From Xanthomonas bonasiae (lineage in GTDB: Bacteria; Pseudomonadota; Gammaproteobacteria; Xanthomonadales; Xanthomonadaceae): a stretch of 64,000 nucleotides of DNA. Location: assembly GCF_017163705.1 (NCBI RefSeq), contig NZ_JAFIWB010000001.1, forward strand, positions 186,001 through 250,000, in the 5' to 3' direction. The number at the start of each line of letters is the position of its first letter. Position 1 is the first letter of the stretch. The notes under the pieces were generated by a model. It was not told the origin of the DNA. It did no database searches and saw only the letters and a program-made list of their open reading frames with translations. This document shows, piece by piece, positions 1 to 8,664 of this stretch. The position numbers were made by a program, and so were the translations under genes.

Positions 1-678
1 TTCCGCGAGAGCGAGCCGCGCCAGCCCGGCGAGAATTTCTACTACACGCTGGAGGACCTGCTGTTCGACGCCGCCGCGCGCCATGGCTTCGGCTGGAGCG
101 TGCACCGCTCGCACACCATGATCGGCCAGGCCAACGGCAGCAATGCGATGAACATGGGCGTGACCCTGGCGGTGTACGCGACGCTGTGCAGGCACAGCGG
201 GCAACCGTTCGTGTTTCCCGGTTCGCGCGCGCAATGGGACAGCCTCACCGACCTCACCGACGCCGGCCTGCTCGGCCGCCAACTGGCCTGGGCCGCGACC
301 AGTCCGTCTGCGCGCAACCAGGCGTTCAACACGGTCAACGGCGACGTGTTCCGCTGGCGCTGGATGTGGGGCGAGATCGCCGCGTTCTTCGGCCTGGAGG
401 CGGCACCGTATCCGGATGCGCCGATGCCGCTGCAGCCGCGCCTGCAGCACACCGCACCGGCGCAGTGGCGCGAGATCGCCGAACGCCATGGGCTGGTACA
501 GGCGGACGTGGACCAGTTGGCGTCGTGGTGGCACACCGATGCCGACCTCGGCCGTGAGATCGAGTGCGTCAACGACATGACCAAGAGCCGCGATCTGGGC
601 TTCCTCGGCTATTACGACAGCCGCGCGTCGTTCCTGGAGCTGTTCGCGCGGCTGCGCGCGCAGCGGGTGATTCCCTGA
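1..678 (+). CDS. PRISE-like SDR family oxidoreductase, C-terminal part (5' truncated)
   Basis: The frame is open from base 1 to a TGA at 676-678, giving 225 residues with the N-terminal Rossmann half outside the window. The text resembles the progesterone 5-beta-reductase/iridoid synthase-like (PRISE) branch of short-chain dehydrogenases. It contains FYYTLEDLLF, SVHRSHTMIG, NAMNMGVTLAVYA, ARNQAFNTVNGDVFRWRWMW and LASWWHTDADLG, blocks I recognise from that subfamily. Such enzymes reduce activated double bonds of enones with NAD(P)H in the cytoplasm; the natural bacterial substrate is generally unknown. The gene converges on lolD, with a cluster of REP-type repeats between them. Confidence 0.85.
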   Translation, partial: FRESEPRQPGENFYYTLEDLLFDAAARHGFGWSVHRSHTMIGQANGSNAMNMGVTLAVYATLCRHSGQPFVFPGSRAQWDSLTDLTDAGLLGRQLAWAATSPSARNQAFNTVNGDVFRWRWMWGEIAAFFGLEAAPYPDAPMPLQPRLQHTAPAQWREIAERHGLVQADVDQLASWWHTDADLGREIECVNDMTKSRDLGFLGYYDSRASFLELFARLRAQRVIP

Positions 679-1141
679 CGGTCGCAGCATCGGCGGGATA
701 GCCGCCGCCGCTGTGAGAGCGGCGGTGCGGGATTGCCGAATTGATGGACGCTTGAGCGGTCTTCATGCGGTTGGTCGCCCCTGTTGCGGGAGCGACTCCA
801 CATGCCTCGGCCCATCAGCCCATCGGTTCCGCGACCGGACAGACGCCGACTTCGCTCGTCGCGGCTGAAGCCGCTCCTACAGTGGCTTGCGGGCGACCGG
901 CTGGGTGCACTGTGGGAGGGACTTCAGTCCCGACTGTTTCCGAAGCCGGATAGCAGGATGGCTTCGTTTGTCGCGGCTGAAGCCGCTCCTACAGGAAGCT
1001 CGCGGGCGACTCGCCGGGTGCACTGTAGGAGCGGCTTCAGCCGCGACAGATCGCCGAAACCGCCATGCTCCCGGGATGCATGGGTCGTGAGCGACGGGCC
1101 GCGGCCATGCCGGCGCGCCTTCCACGCCGGCATGCCTGCCG
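679..1141. other. Intergenic region between convergent genes, REP-rich
   Basis: There is no credible gene in this 463-base stretch between the convergent reductase and lolD genes. Short open frames here are composed of repeat sequence. The recognisable content is the four-copy REP cluster at 858-1048. Confidence 0.7.
858..1048. repeat. Cluster of four REP-type palindromic repeats
   Basis: Copies of the unit GTCGCGGCTGAAGCCGCTCC followed by TACAG lie at 858-882 and 970-994. Opposite-orientation copies are at 1024-1048 (exact) and 912-934 (degenerate, GGAGGGACTTCAGTCCCGAC). The core GGCTGAAGCC/GGCTTCAGCC is itself palindromic, so each copy and each pair can fold. The same unit recurs at 19467-19528 (variant) and 48701-48790. 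No REP-associated transposase (RAYT) is visible in the window. Confidence 0.9.
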
Positions 1142-1852
1142 CTACACGTCGGCAGGCGCCAGTTCGCGCAGCTTGCCCTGGTGCAGTTCCAGCACGCGGT
1201 CGAGCTTGCGCGCCAGGCTGCGGTCGTGGGTGACCAGGGCCAGGCTGGTGCCGTGCGCGCGGTTGAGGTCGAGCATCAGCGCGAACACGTTGGCCGCGGT
1301 CTTGTCGTCGAGGTTGCCGGTCGGTTCGTCGCCGAGCACGCAGGCCGGGCGGTTGACCAGCGCGCGCGCCACCGCCGCACGCTGGCGCTCGCCGCCGGAC
1401 AGCTCGCCGGGCTTGTGCTCCAGGCGGTGACCCAGGCCCACCGATTCCAGCAGCGCACGTGCGCGCGCGTCGGCGTCCTTGACCGCGGCGCCGCCCAGCA
1501 GCACCGGCATCATCACGTTCTCCAGCGCGGTGAATTCCGGCAGCAGGTGATGGAACTGGTAGACGAAGCCGAGCGAGCGGTTGCGCAGCTGGCCGCGCGC
1601 CGCGTCCGACAGCGCCGACATGCGCTGCCCGGCCACATACACCTCGCCGGCAGTGGGGACGTCCAGGCCGCCGAGCAGGTGCAGCAGCGTGCTCTTGCCG
1701 GCGCCGGACGCGCCGACGATGGCCACGGTCTCGCCCGGCGCCACCGCCAGGTCCAGCCCGTCGAACACCGGCGTGCGCATCTTGCCCTCGGCGTAGGTCT
1801 TGCCCAAGCCCTCGGCGCGGATCGCCGCCTCCGCTCGCTGTGGCTTTTGCAT
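1142..1852 (-). CDS. lolD: Lipoprotein-releasing system ATP-binding protein LolD
   Basis: This is the cytoplasmic ATPase of the LolCDE exporter that extracts outer-membrane lipoproteins from the inner membrane and hands them to LolA. It has Walker [10 protein letters not shown], signature LSGGERQR and Walker [14 protein letters not shown]. It is about 236 residues, normal for LolD. I start at the ATG at 1852 ([20 protein letters not shown]). An in-frame ATG at 1897 overlaps the lolC stop but would translate a G-rich intergenic repeat into a peptide absent from LolD proteins I know. It follows the lolC-type gene as the last gene of the sdh-ygfX-lol block. Confidence 0.93.
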   Translation of the reverse strand: MQKPQRAEAAIRAEGLGKTYAEGKMRTPVFDGLDLAVAPGETVAIVGASGAGKSTLLHLLGGLDVPTAGEVYVAGQRMSALSDAARGQLRNRSLGFVYQFHHLLPEFTALENVMMPVLLGGAAVKDADARARALLESVGLGHRLEHKPGELSGGERQRAAVARALVNRPACVLGDEPTGNLDDKTAANVFALMLDLNRAHGTSLALVTHDRSLARKLDRVLELHQGKLRELAPADV

Positions 1853-1854
1853 AT

Positions 1855-1886
1855 CCGAATCCCCAATCCCCAATCCCGACTCCCGG
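1855..1886 (-). repeat. G-rich tandem arm of the intergenic repeat family, lolC-lolD junction
   Basis: Read on the minus strand this is GGGAGTCGGGATTGGGGATT continuing into GGGGATTC, i.e. four G3-4 runs separated by ATT-type loops. It sits immediately upstream of the chosen lolD start and just after the lolC stop. A G-run falls near the position of a Shine-Dalgarno sequence. It is a single arm; I see no matching C-rich arm. Confidence 0.8.
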
Positions 1887-1889
1887 CCC

Positions 1890-3134
1890 TCATTCATAAC
1901 GCAGCGCCTCCGCCGGTTGCGTGCGCGCGGCGCGCCAGGCCGGATACAGCGTGGCCAGGAAGCTCATCAGCAGCGCGACGATGGTGATCACCACCACGTC
2001 GTGCGGCTGCATGTCGGTGGGCAGGCCGGTGATGTAGTACACGTCCTCCGGCAGCAGCTTGATGTTGAACAGCGCCTCGATGCCGGCCAGGATCCGCTCC
2101 AGGTTCAAGGTCAGCAGGATGCCGCCGATCACCCCGGCGATGGTGCCGAACACGCCGATCAGCGTGCCCTGCACCATGAACACCTGCATCACCCCGCCCG
2201 GGCTCAGCCCCAGCGTGCGCAGGATGGCGATGTCGGCCTGCTTGTCGGTGACCAGCATCACCTGCGAGGACACCAGGTTGAACGCACCCATCGCGATGAT
2301 CAGCGACAGCAGGATGCCCATCACCGTCTTTTCCATCTTCAGCGACTGGTACAGGTTGGCGTTCTCGCGGGTCCAGTCGCTGACCATGTACGGGCCGTGC
2401 AGGTTCAGCGCCAGGTCGCGCGCCACCTCCCAGGCCAGGTCCATGTTGTGCAGCTTCAGGCGCACGCCGGTGACGCCGTCGCCCATGCGCAGCACGCGCT
2501 GCATGTCCGGCATGCTGGTCACCGCCAGGCCGCGGTCGATCTCGTTGTAGCCGGCTTCGAAGATGCCGCTGACGGTGAAGCGCTTGTAGCGTGGCACCAT
2601 GCCCATCGGGCTGGCCTGCGGTTCGCCGAGCATCACCACCACCTTGTCGCCGACGCCCACGCCCAGCCACAGCGCCAGTTCCTGGCCGAGCAGGATGTTG
2701 TAGGAGCCGGGGGTGAGGCTGTCGATCGAGCCCTGCTTCATCTTCTGCGCCAGCACCGAGACCTTGGCCTCTTCGCTGGGCAGGATGCCGCGCACGATCG
2801 CCGGCTGGTTGCGCTGCCCGGTGAGCAGCGCCTCCTCTTCCACGTACGGCGCGGCGCCGGCCACGCGCGGATCGCGGGTCGCCACGTCCACCGCATGCTG
2901 CCAGTCCTCCATCGGCGCGCCTTGCGCGCTGACCGTGGCATGCGCGGCCATCTGCAGCAGGCGGTCGCGGATCTCTTTCTGGAAGCCGCTCATCACCGCC
3001 AGCGTGGTGATCAGCACGGTCACGCCCAGGGCGATGCCGAGGATCGAGGCCATCGAGATGAAAGAGATGAAATTGTTGCGGCGCTTGGCGCGCAGATAGC
3101 GCAGGCCGATGGCCACGGGTAAGGGTTTGAACAT
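1890..3134 (-). CDS. lolC: Lipoprotein-releasing system transmembrane protein, LolC/LolE family
   Basis: A 414-residue FtsX/MacB-type permease. It has an N-terminal membrane segment ([32 protein letters not shown] region, residues about 20-50), a large periplasmic domain, and three C-terminal membrane segments between about residue 270 and 400. It forms the membrane channel of the Lol exporter with LolD. Only one permease gene is present here. Whether it acts as a homodimer (LolF-like) or pairs with a LolE elsewhere cannot be told from the window. It is followed by lolD on the same strand; LolC versus LolE naming is uncertain. Confidence 0.9.
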   Translation of the reverse strand: MFKPLPVAIGLRYLRAKRRNNFISFISMASILGIALGVTVLITTLAVMSGFQKEIRDRLLQMAAHATVSAQGAPMEDWQHAVDVATRDPRVAGAAPYVEEEALLTGQRNQPAIVRGILPSEEAKVSVLAQKMKQGSIDSLTPGSYNILLGQELALWLGVGVGDKVVVMLGEPQASPMGMVPRYKRFTVSGIFEAGYNEIDRGLAVTSMPDMQRVLRMGDGVTGVRLKLHNMDLAWEVARDLALNLHGPYMVSDWTRENANLYQSLKMEKTVMGILLSLIIAMGAFNLVSSQVMLVTDKQADIAILRTLGLSPGGVMQVFMVQGTLIGVFGTIAGVIGGILLTLNLERILAGIEALFNIKLLPEDVYYITGLPTDMQPHDVVVITIVALLMSFLATLYPAWRAARTQPAEALRYE

Positions 3135-3157
3135 GCGCAGCCACCATCCAGGGAGCG

Positions 3158-3613
3158 CTATGGTGCCATCTGCGGCGGCGCAGACGAAGCGGCACGGGCC
3201 TGAGCGGCCAGACGCAGTTCACGTCGTGCCGGCGGCGGCAGCGTATCCGGCCACCAGGCCAGGCGCCCGACCCGGCCATCCACGTCGCGCCAGCGCACGA
3301 AGGCCAGCGGCCCGCGCCAGTCCACCTGCAGCGCCGCCAGCGGCTGGCCGTCGAGGCTTGCCGCGGCGCTGCCCTGCGGCGGGATCAGCAGCGCGCGCGG
3401 CGCGCGCCGGGCTTCGCGCCGCAGCAGCAGTGCCGCATACAGCGCGGCCAGCGCCGCCGCCGGCCAGGCGCAACTGCGCGGCATGTCCGAACCCAGGATC
3501 GACAGCGGCGCCAGCACGCTCAGCAGCGCCAGCGCCGCCAGCAGCCAGCGCGAGGGACGCCACTCAAGCCGGCATGGCGCGGATGGTGGCGATGAGATCG
3601 GCGGCGCGTGCAT
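3158..3613 (-). CDS. ygfX: YgfX (CptA)-family small membrane protein
   Basis: 151 residues. A short N-terminal [18 protein letters not shown] block, then two hydrophobic segments (about residues 24-62), then a soluble C-terminal part ([21 protein letters not shown]; residues 88-110). This layout and the overlap with sdhE match the ygfX/ygfY pair widely conserved in gammaproteobacteria. In E. coli YgfX was described as a membrane protein affecting FtsZ/MreB assembly and as a partner of YgfY; the role here is inferred from family only. The start overlaps the end of sdhE by 50 bases, suggesting translational coupling. Confidence 0.75.
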   Translation of the reverse strand: MHAPPISSPPSAPCRLEWRPSRWLLAALALLSVLAPLSILGSDMPRSCAWPAAALAALYAALLLRREARRAPRALLIPPQGSAAASLDGQPLAALQVDWRGPLAFVRWRDVDGRVGRLAWWPDTLPPPARRELRLAAQARAASSAPPQMAP

Positions 3614-3812
3614 CGGGACAAGCCTCGTAGCCCATGAACCAGCGCCACAACTTATCGTCCTCGCAGTCGAGCAGGTATAGGAAAACCCCGCGCTCGGCTT
3701 CGGATGCCTGCGCCCAGCGCCGGTCCAGGTAGCGCCCGAACAGCTGGTCCAGTTCGCGCATGCCGCGCCGGCAGCGCCAGCGCAGCTTCTTCAGTTCGGT
3801 GGCTTCGTCCAT
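3564..3812 (-). CDS. sdhE: SdhE, FAD assembly factor for succinate dehydrogenase
   Basis: 82 residues beginning [20 protein letters not shown]. It carries the RGMRE motif (RGxxE) that characterises SdhE/SDHAF2 (YgfY), the small cytoplasmic factor promoting covalent attachment of FAD to the flavoprotein SdhA. The downstream [14 protein letters not shown] block is also typical. I chose the ATG at 3812; an upstream in-frame ATG at 3875 would add 21 residues with no family counterpart. It lies after sdhB on the same strand, so an assembly factor is encoded with its client. Confidence 0.92.
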   Translation of the reverse strand: MDEATELKKLRWRCRRGMRELDQLFGRYLDRRWAQASEAERGVFLYLLDCEDDKLWRWFMGYEACPDARAADLIATIRAMPA

Positions 3813-3940
3813 CGCATCGCACCCTTGTCTGCTGGCGGGCGCCTTGCCGGCGACCGTCGAAAACGCGCGCGGCACCGAACCCGAAAGCCGGTGCCGCGCA
3901 GTCGAACGGGCCCGCCGTCCGTGGTTGGAACGCTAGCCGA

Positions 3941-4723
3941 TCAGGCGCGGCGCGCCATCATCAGCTTCTTGATCTCGGCGATCGCCAGCGCCGGGTTCAG
4001 CCCCTTCGGGCAGGTCCGCGCGCAGTTCATGATGGTGTGGCAGCGGTACAGCTTGAACGGATCTTCCAGATCGTCCAGGCGCGCACCGGTGTCCTCGTCG
4101 CGCGAGTCGATGATCCAGCGGTAGGCCTGCAGCAGGATCGCCGGGCCCAGGTAGCGCTCGCCGTTCCACCAGTAGCTCGGGCAGCTGGTCGAGCAGCACG
4201 CGCACAGGATGCATTCGTACAGGCCGTCGAGCTTCTTGCGGTCTTCCGGCGACTGCAGCCGCTCGCGGTCCGGCGGCGGCGGGGTCTGGGTGCGGATCCA
4301 CGGCTTGATCGACGCGTACTGCGCGTAGAAGTGGGTCAGGTCCGGCACCAGATCCTTGATCACGCTCATGTGCGGCAGCGGATAGATCGGCACTTCGGCC
4401 TTGTCGCAGTCGGCGATCGCCTTGGTGCAGGCCAGCGTGTTGGTGCCGTCGATGTTCATCGCGCACGACCCGCAGATACCCTCGCGGCAGGAACGGCGGA
4501 AGGTCAGGGTCGGATCGATCTCGTTCTTGATCTTGATCAGCGCGTCCAGGACCATCGGGCCGCACGCGTCCAGATCCACCTCGTAGGTGTCGGTGCGCGG
4601 GTTGCTGTCGTCGTCCGGATTCCAACGGTAGACCTTGAAGGTACGAGCATTCTTCGCGCCGGTGGCGGGAAAGTGCTTGCCCTTGCCGATCTTGGAATTC
4701 TTGGGGAGGGTGAACTCTGCCAT
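3941..4723 (-). CDS. sdhB: Succinate dehydrogenase iron-sulfur subunit SdhB
   Basis: 260 residues, normal length. It has an N-terminal plant-type ferredoxin domain with [2Fe-2S] cysteines C79, C84, C87 and C99 ([10 protein letters not shown]...LAC). The C-terminal domain carries [12 protein letters not shown] (C171-C181) and [14 protein letters not shown] (C228-C238) for the [4Fe-4S] and [3Fe-4S] clusters. It passes electrons from SdhA to ubiquinone at SdhCD in complex II. It is separated from sdhA by a 104-base gap occupied by an inverted G-rich repeat pair, the only sizeable gap between the four sdh structural genes. Confidence 0.97.
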   Translation of the reverse strand: MAEFTLPKNSKIGKGKHFPATGAKNARTFKVYRWNPDDDSNPRTDTYEVDLDACGPMVLDALIKIKNEIDPTLTFRRSCREGICGSCAMNIDGTNTLACTKAIADCDKAEVPIYPLPHMSVIKDLVPDLTHFYAQYASIKPWIRTQTPPPPDRERLQSPEDRKKLDGLYECILCACCSTSCPSYWWNGERYLGPAILLQAYRWIIDSRDEDTGARLDDLEDPFKLYRCHTIMNCARTCPKGLNPALAIAEIKKLMMARRA

Positions 4724-4737
4724 GGCTTTTAAAATCC

Positions 4738-4821
4738 GGGATTGGGGATTAGGGATTGGGGATAGGTTGAGAGCAGGAAACGATGTGCTTCGAATCCCGA
4801 ATCACCAATCCCCAATCCCGG
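4738..4821. repeat. Inverted pair of G-rich/C-rich repeat arms between sdhA and sdhB
   Basis: The left arm 4738-4766 reads GGGATTGGGGATTAGGGATT on the plus strand. The right arm 4793-4821 reads CCCGAATCACCAATCCCCAA, its inverted counterpart, with a 26-base spacer. The pair can fold into a long stem or each arm into a quadruplex. It fills nearly all of the sdhA-sdhB gap (4724-4827) inside an operon that is otherwise tightly packed. Confidence 0.85.
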
Positions 4822-4827
4822 CTTTGG

Positions 4828-6618
4828 TCAGTAGACGCGCGGTTTCGGCGGCACCACGTCGACGTCCTTGCTGAGCGTGTACATGTGCACCGGGCGGTAG
4901 TCGAAGCTGCACTGGCCCTTGTCGTCGACGGTGACCAGGGTGTGCTTCTGCCAGTTGACGTCGTCGCGGTCCGGGAAATCCTCGTGCGCATGCGCGCCGC
5001 GGCTTTCCTTGCGTTGCTCGGCCGAGTTGATCGTCGCCACCGCGTTGAGCAGCAGGTTGTTCAGCTCGTAGGTCTCGATCAGGTCCGAATTCCACACCAG
5101 CGAGCGGTCGGAGACCTTCACGTCCTCGAACGTGGCGTAGATCTCGGCCATCTTGTCAACGCCTTCCTTGAGCGTCTTGCTGGTGCGGAACACCGCCGCG
5201 TCGGACTGCATGGTGCGCTGCATCTTGTCGCGGATCACCGAGGTCGGCGTGCCGCCATTGGAATTGCGCAGCTTGTCGAGCAGGCCCAGCGCCTTGTCGC
5301 AGGAATCGCTGGCCAGGGTCTTGTGCGGCGCGCCGGTCTTGATCGTCTCGGCGCAGCGGTTGGCCACCGCACGCCCGAACACCACCAGGTCCAGCAGCGA
5401 GTTGGAACCCAGGCGGTTGGCGCCGTGCACCGACACGCAGGCCGCTTCGCCGATCGCGTACAGGCCGGGCACCACCGCATCGGGGTTGTCGCCGTCCTTG
5501 CGCACCACTTCGCCGTGGTAGTTGGTCGGGATGCCGCCCATGTTGTAGTGCACGGTCGGGATCACCGGGATCGGCTGCTTGGCCACATCGACGCCGGCGA
5601 AGATGTGCGCGCTCTCGGCGATGCCGGGCAGCTTCTCGTTGATCACTTCCGGGCCGAGGTGGGTCAGGTCGAGCAGGATGTGGTCCTTGTGCTCGCCGAC
5701 GCCGCGGCCTTCGCGGATCTCGATGGTCATCGAACGCGACACCACGTCGCGCGAGGCCAGATCCTTGTAGTGCGGCGCGTAGCGCTCCATGAAGCGCTCG
5801 CCGTTGCTGTTGCGCAGGATGCCGCCTTCGCCGCGCACGCCCTCGGTGATCAGGCAGCCGGCACCGTAGATGCCGGTGGGGTGGAACTGCACGAACTCCA
5901 TGTCCTGCATCGGCAGGCCGGCGCGCATCACCAGGCCGCCGCCGTCGCCGGTGCAGGTATGCGCGGAGGTGGCGCTGAAGTAGGCGCGGCCGTAGCCGCC
6001 GGTGGCCAGCACCACGCCATGGGCGCGGAACAGGTGCAGCGAGCCTTCGGCCATGTCCAGCGCGAGCACGCCGCGGCACACGCCTTCCTCGTCGAAGATC
6101 AGGTCGAGCGCGAAGTATTCGATCATGAAGCGCGCGTTGTGCGCCAGCGACTGTTGGTACAGCGTGTGCAGCATGGCGTGACCGGTACGGTCGGCGGCGG
6201 CGCAGGTGCGCTGCGCGGACGGGCCTTCGCCGTACTTGGTGGTCATGCCGCCGAACGGACGCTGGTAGATCTTGCCGTCCTCGGTGCGGCTGAACGGCAC
6301 GCCGTAGTGCTCCAGCTCGATGATCGCCGGGATCGCCTCGCGGCACATGTACTCGATCGCGTCCTGGTCGCCCAGCCAGTCCGAGCCCTTGATGGTGTCG
6401 TAGAAGTGGTAGCGCCAGTCGTCTTCGCCCATGTTGCCGAGCGCGGCGGAGATGCCGCCCTGCGCGGCCACGGTGTGCGAACGGGTCGGGAAGACCTTGG
6501 TCAGGCAGACCGTCTGCAGGCCCTTGGCGGCCAGGCCGAAGGTGGCGCGCAGGCCGGCGCCGCCGGCGCCGACCACGACCATGTCGTACTTGTGTTCGGT
6601 GATCTTGTAAGCGGACAT
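4828..6618 (-). CDS. sdhA: Succinate dehydrogenase flavoprotein subunit SdhA
   Basis: 596 residues. It has the N-terminal dinucleotide motif [12 protein letters not shown] (residues 14-25) and the FAD-anchoring [11 protein letters not shown] with His48 as the expected covalent flavin ligand. The active-site and capping-domain blocks are GREEN-level matches to the family, e.g. [22 protein letters not shown] and [19 protein letters not shown]. It oxidises succinate to fumarate at the cytoplasmic face of complex II. It is followed by sdhB and preceded by sdhD; assembly factor genes lie at both ends of the operon. Confidence 0.98.
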   Translation of the reverse strand: MSAYKITEHKYDMVVVGAGGAGLRATFGLAAKGLQTVCLTKVFPTRSHTVAAQGGISAALGNMGEDDWRYHFYDTIKGSDWLGDQDAIEYMCREAIPAIIELEHYGVPFSRTEDGKIYQRPFGGMTTKYGEGPSAQRTCAAADRTGHAMLHTLYQQSLAHNARFMIEYFALDLIFDEEGVCRGVLALDMAEGSLHLFRAHGVVLATGGYGRAYFSATSAHTCTGDGGGLVMRAGLPMQDMEFVQFHPTGIYGAGCLITEGVRGEGGILRNSNGERFMERYAPHYKDLASRDVVSRSMTIEIREGRGVGEHKDHILLDLTHLGPEVINEKLPGIAESAHIFAGVDVAKQPIPVIPTVHYNMGGIPTNYHGEVVRKDGDNPDAVVPGLYAIGEAACVSVHGANRLGSNSLLDLVVFGRAVANRCAETIKTGAPHKTLASDSCDKALGLLDKLRNSNGGTPTSVIRDKMQRTMQSDAAVFRTSKTLKEGVDKMAEIYATFEDVKVSDRSLVWNSDLIETYELNNLLLNAVATINSAEQRKESRGAHAHEDFPDRDDVNWQKHTLVTVDDKGQCSFDYRPVHMYTLSKDVDVVPPKPRVY

Positions 6619-6647
6619 CTAGTTTGAATTCCTGTTCCGGGCGCCGA

Positions 6648-7034
6648 TCAGGCGCTGCCCAGCGCGATGCGGGCGACCGCGAATACACCGACGATCGCAC
6701 CGAGCACGGCGACGAACTTCACCGTGGTCTGCAGCGCCAGGGCCAGCAGCGAGTTGTGCACATAGTCTTCGAGGATCACCTGCAGGCCGATCTGCGCATG
6801 CCAGAACATCGCGACCAGGAAGCCGACCAGCAGCACCGCGTTCCACGGCTTGGCCACCGCCTCGGTGGCAGTGACGTAGTCGGCGCCGAGCAGGCTCAGC
6901 ACGAACACCAGGAACCAGATGGTGAGGCCGACCAGCGCGGTGGCGGTGAGCCGCTGCAGCACGAAGTGCTCGGTGCCGGACTTGGCGGCACCCAGGCCGC
7001 GCACGTTCTTCAACGGGGTGCGATATCGGCTCAT
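6648..7034 (-). CDS. sdhD: Succinate dehydrogenase membrane anchor subunit SdhD
   Basis: 128 residues starting MSRYRTPLKNVRGLGAAKSG, with three predicted membrane helices (about residues 27-50, 57-82, 98-125). A conserved histidine in FWHAQIGLQVILEDY is the likely haem b/quinone-side residue. It anchors SdhAB with SdhC. The ATG at 7034 overlaps the sdhC stop in an ATGA arrangement, which decides the start: an upstream in-frame ATG at 7205 would read far into sdhC. Confidence 0.93.
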   Translation of the reverse strand: MSRYRTPLKNVRGLGAAKSGTEHFVLQRLTATALVGLTIWFLVFVLSLLGADYVTATEAVAKPWNAVLLVGFLVAMFWHAQIGLQVILEDYVHNSLLALALQTTVKFVAVLGAIVGVFAVARIALGSA

Positions 7035-7423
7035 GCGGCGGCTCCGGTCAGCACGTAGGCCCAGATCAGCGCGACGATCACCAGGCTGCCGATCACCGAC
7101 AGCCAGCTGTTGCGCACGAAGGCGGGGATGCTGAAGCCGTGGCCGAAGTCCTGCACGATGTGGCGCAGGCCGTTGCACAGGTGGTAGGCGAAGGCCCAGC
7201 TCCAAGCGAACAGGAACAGCTGGCCGTACCAGGCGCCGGCCATGCCGCGGAAGCAGTTCCAGGAGGCCGGGCCGAGCATCAGCACCAACAGCGCGGCCGC
7301 AATGATCAGGGCACCGACCGACAGGATGATGCCAGTGGCTCGATGCAGGATCGAGGTCACCATCTGGATCTGCCAGCGATAGACCTGCAGGTGGGGGGAA
7401 AGAGGACGTTCGCGGGTCGCCAT
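7031..7423 (-). CDS. sdhC: Succinate dehydrogenase cytochrome b556 subunit SdhC
   Basis: 130 residues beginning MATRERPLSPHLQVYRWQIQ, with the family signature RPLSPHLQVY and HRATG (residues 27-31) and three membrane helices. HLCNGLRHIVQDFG carries His81 and His88, one being the haem b ligand. It forms the quinone-binding membrane anchor with SdhD. I start at 7423; the ATG at 7477 adds 18 basic residues unlike known SdhC and lies very close to the preceding small gene. Confidence 0.93.
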   Translation of the reverse strand: MATRERPLSPHLQVYRWQIQMVTSILHRATGIILSVGALIIAAALLVLMLGPASWNCFRGMAGAWYGQLFLFAWSWAFAYHLCNGLRHIVQDFGHGFSIPAFVRNSWLSVIGSLVIVALIWAYVLTGAAA

Positions 7424-7483
7424 TCGCTGGGCTCGTTGTCTCGGCTGGGCGGCGTGCTTAAGGCCGCGTTGGCTCAAAGCTGC

Positions 7484-7654
7484 TCAAAAATCGATGCAGC
7501 GTCCGTTTTTCTCCCAGTCGCCGTAGCGCGTCGGCTCGAGGCCGCCGCGACCGCCGATTTCCCGCGGCGCAGGCGTCGCTTCCGGAGTGTTCTCCTCGGC
7601 GGGTCGCTGCGTTTCGGGATCGGGCTCGGGTGTGGGGGTTGGTTGGCCTATCAT
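7484..7654 (-). CDS. DUF1674/SDHAF4-like small protein, putative succinate dehydrogenase assembly factor
   Basis: A 56-residue gene starting at ATG 7654 (MIGQPTPTPEPDPETQRPAE) and ending at TGA 7484-7486. The N-terminal two thirds is a proline/glutamate-rich tail. The C-terminus PTRYGDWEKNGRCIDF (residues 41-56) is the diagnostic DUF1674 signature shared with mitochondrial SDHAF4, which binds the flavinated Sdh1/SdhA and protects it during complex II assembly. It is the first gene after the predicted sdh promoter, 60 bases before the sdhC start, so it is probably cotranscribed with sdhCDAB. Function is inferred from the family and position. Confidence 0.88.
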   Translation of the reverse strand: MIGQPTPTPEPDPETQRPAEENTPEATPAPREIGGRGGLEPTRYGDWEKNGRCIDF

Positions 7655-7674
7655 GCGGGTCTCACAACAGCGTA

Positions 7675-7703
7675 ATTTTAGTCCTCCCCCTCGTGCCTGA
7701 CAA
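7675..7703 (-). promoter_or_regulatory. Predicted sigma70 promoter of the sdh operon
   Basis: On the minus strand a -35 box TTGTCA (7703-7698) is followed by a 17-base spacer and a -10 box TAAAAT (7680-7675). This puts the transcript start about 14 bases before the ATG of the SDHAF4-like gene. The -35 box lies inside the first codons of the divergent ygfZ gene, so transcription of sdh and translation start of ygfZ share sequence. Confidence 0.6.
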
Positions 7704-8565
7704 CCTGAATCTCACTTCCGCCGGTTTTTCCGCGCTCCCAGACCTGCAATACGTGGCGTTGAGCGGCGCGGATGCAGTCGCTTTCGCCCAGGCGCAGTTC
7801 GCCAACGACGTGCAGGCGCTGCGCAACGGCCACTGGCAATGGAACGCCTGGCTGAGCGCCAAGGGCCGGGTGATCGCGCTGTTCGCGCTGCTGCGCCGCG
7901 CCGACGACGCCTTGCTGGTGCTGCTGCCGGACGGCGGCGCGGCGGACCTGGCCACGGCGCTGAACCGTTTCGTGTTCCGGCGCAAGGTGCGCATCGCCGC
8001 GCACGACGATCTGCACGCATACGCGCGCCTGGCGGCGCCCGCGCATGCGCAAGGCGCGGTGCTGGCCGAGCGTGGCGACGGGGCGATCGAACTGGACATG
8101 GGCGGCGACGGACTGCCGCGCACGCTGCTGCTGGTGCCGGCCACGCAAGCCACGCAGGACGTGGCTGACCCCAGCTTCGCCGCCGCCTGGCGCCAGGCCG
8201 ATCTGCGCCTGGGCCTGGCCCGGCTCGATCCCGGCCAGCGCGAGCAATGGACCCCGCAACAGCTGGCGCTGGACCGGCTGCACGCGTTCAGCGTGAAGAA
8301 GGGCTGCTATCCGGGCCAGGAGATCGTCGCCCGCACCCATTTCCTGGGCAAGGCCAAGCGCGCGCTGCAATTGCTAGAGGCGGACGGCACGGCCGAGGTC
8401 GGCGCGCAGGTGCTGCGCGACGGACAACCGCTGGGCAGCGTGGTCAGCGTCGCCGGCACGCTGGCGCTGGCGGTGCTGCCGCTGGAGGAGGTGGCGCCGA
8501 CCGGCCTGTCCATCGGCGCGCATCCGGCGCACTGGCAGCCGCTGCGCGACGGCCTGGCACGCTGA
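7693..8565 (+). CDS. ygfZ: YgfZ/GcvT family folate-binding protein
   Basis: 290 residues with a GTG start (VPDNLNLTSAGFSALPDLQY). The family hallmark KGCYPGQEIVARTHFLGKAKR is present near residue 200, including the conserved cysteine of the K-G-C-Y-x-G-Q-E motif. YgfZ is a tetrahydrofolate-dependent protein (IBA57 relative) that helps maintain or build certain Fe-S enzymes. It diverges from the sdh operon, whose Fe-S subunit is a plausible but unproven client. No strong ribosome-binding site is visible. Other in-frame start positions exist upstream, but they would run into the SDHAF4-like gene on the other strand. Confidence 0.9.
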   Translation: MPDNLNLTSAGFSALPDLQYVALSGADAVAFAQAQFANDVQALRNGHWQWNAWLSAKGRVIALFALLRRADDALLVLLPDGGAADLATALNRFVFRRKVRIAAHDDLHAYARLAAPAHAQGAVLAERGDGAIELDMGGDGLPRTLLLVPATQATQDVADPSFAAAWRQADLRLGLARLDPGQREQWTPQQLALDRLHAFSVKKGCYPGQEIVARTHFLGKAKRALQLLEADGTAEVGAQVLRDGQPLGSVVSVAGTLALAVLPLEEVAPTGLSIGAHPAHWQPLRDGLAR

Positions 8566-8575
8566 GCGAGCCTCG

Positions 8576-8610
8576 CAGCCCGCTGTCCTGCCCTCCTCGT
8601 CAGCGGGCTG
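8576..8610. terminator. Hairpin between convergent ygfZ and ugpC
   Basis: A perfect 10-base inverted repeat, CAGCCCGCTG (8576-8585) and CAGCGGGCTG (8601-8610), has a 15-base loop, just after the ygfZ stop. There is no T-run, so it is either a weak terminator or an mRNA 3'-end stabiliser. Confidence 0.4.
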
Positions 8611-8664
8611 CGTCGGCGCGGCGGCGCGCTGACAGAACTCGCCGCCGCCGGCCGGCGCGACGCC

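Noticed and set aside
858-1048. CRISPR-like array
   Set aside because: The repeats alternate in orientation, have irregular spacing and no cas genes nearby; they are REP-type units.
1853-1897. Upstream in-frame ATG for lolD at 1897
   Set aside because: It would translate the G-rich repeat into a Gly/Ile/Asp-rich leader not found in LolD; the ATG at 1852 gives the family N-terminus.
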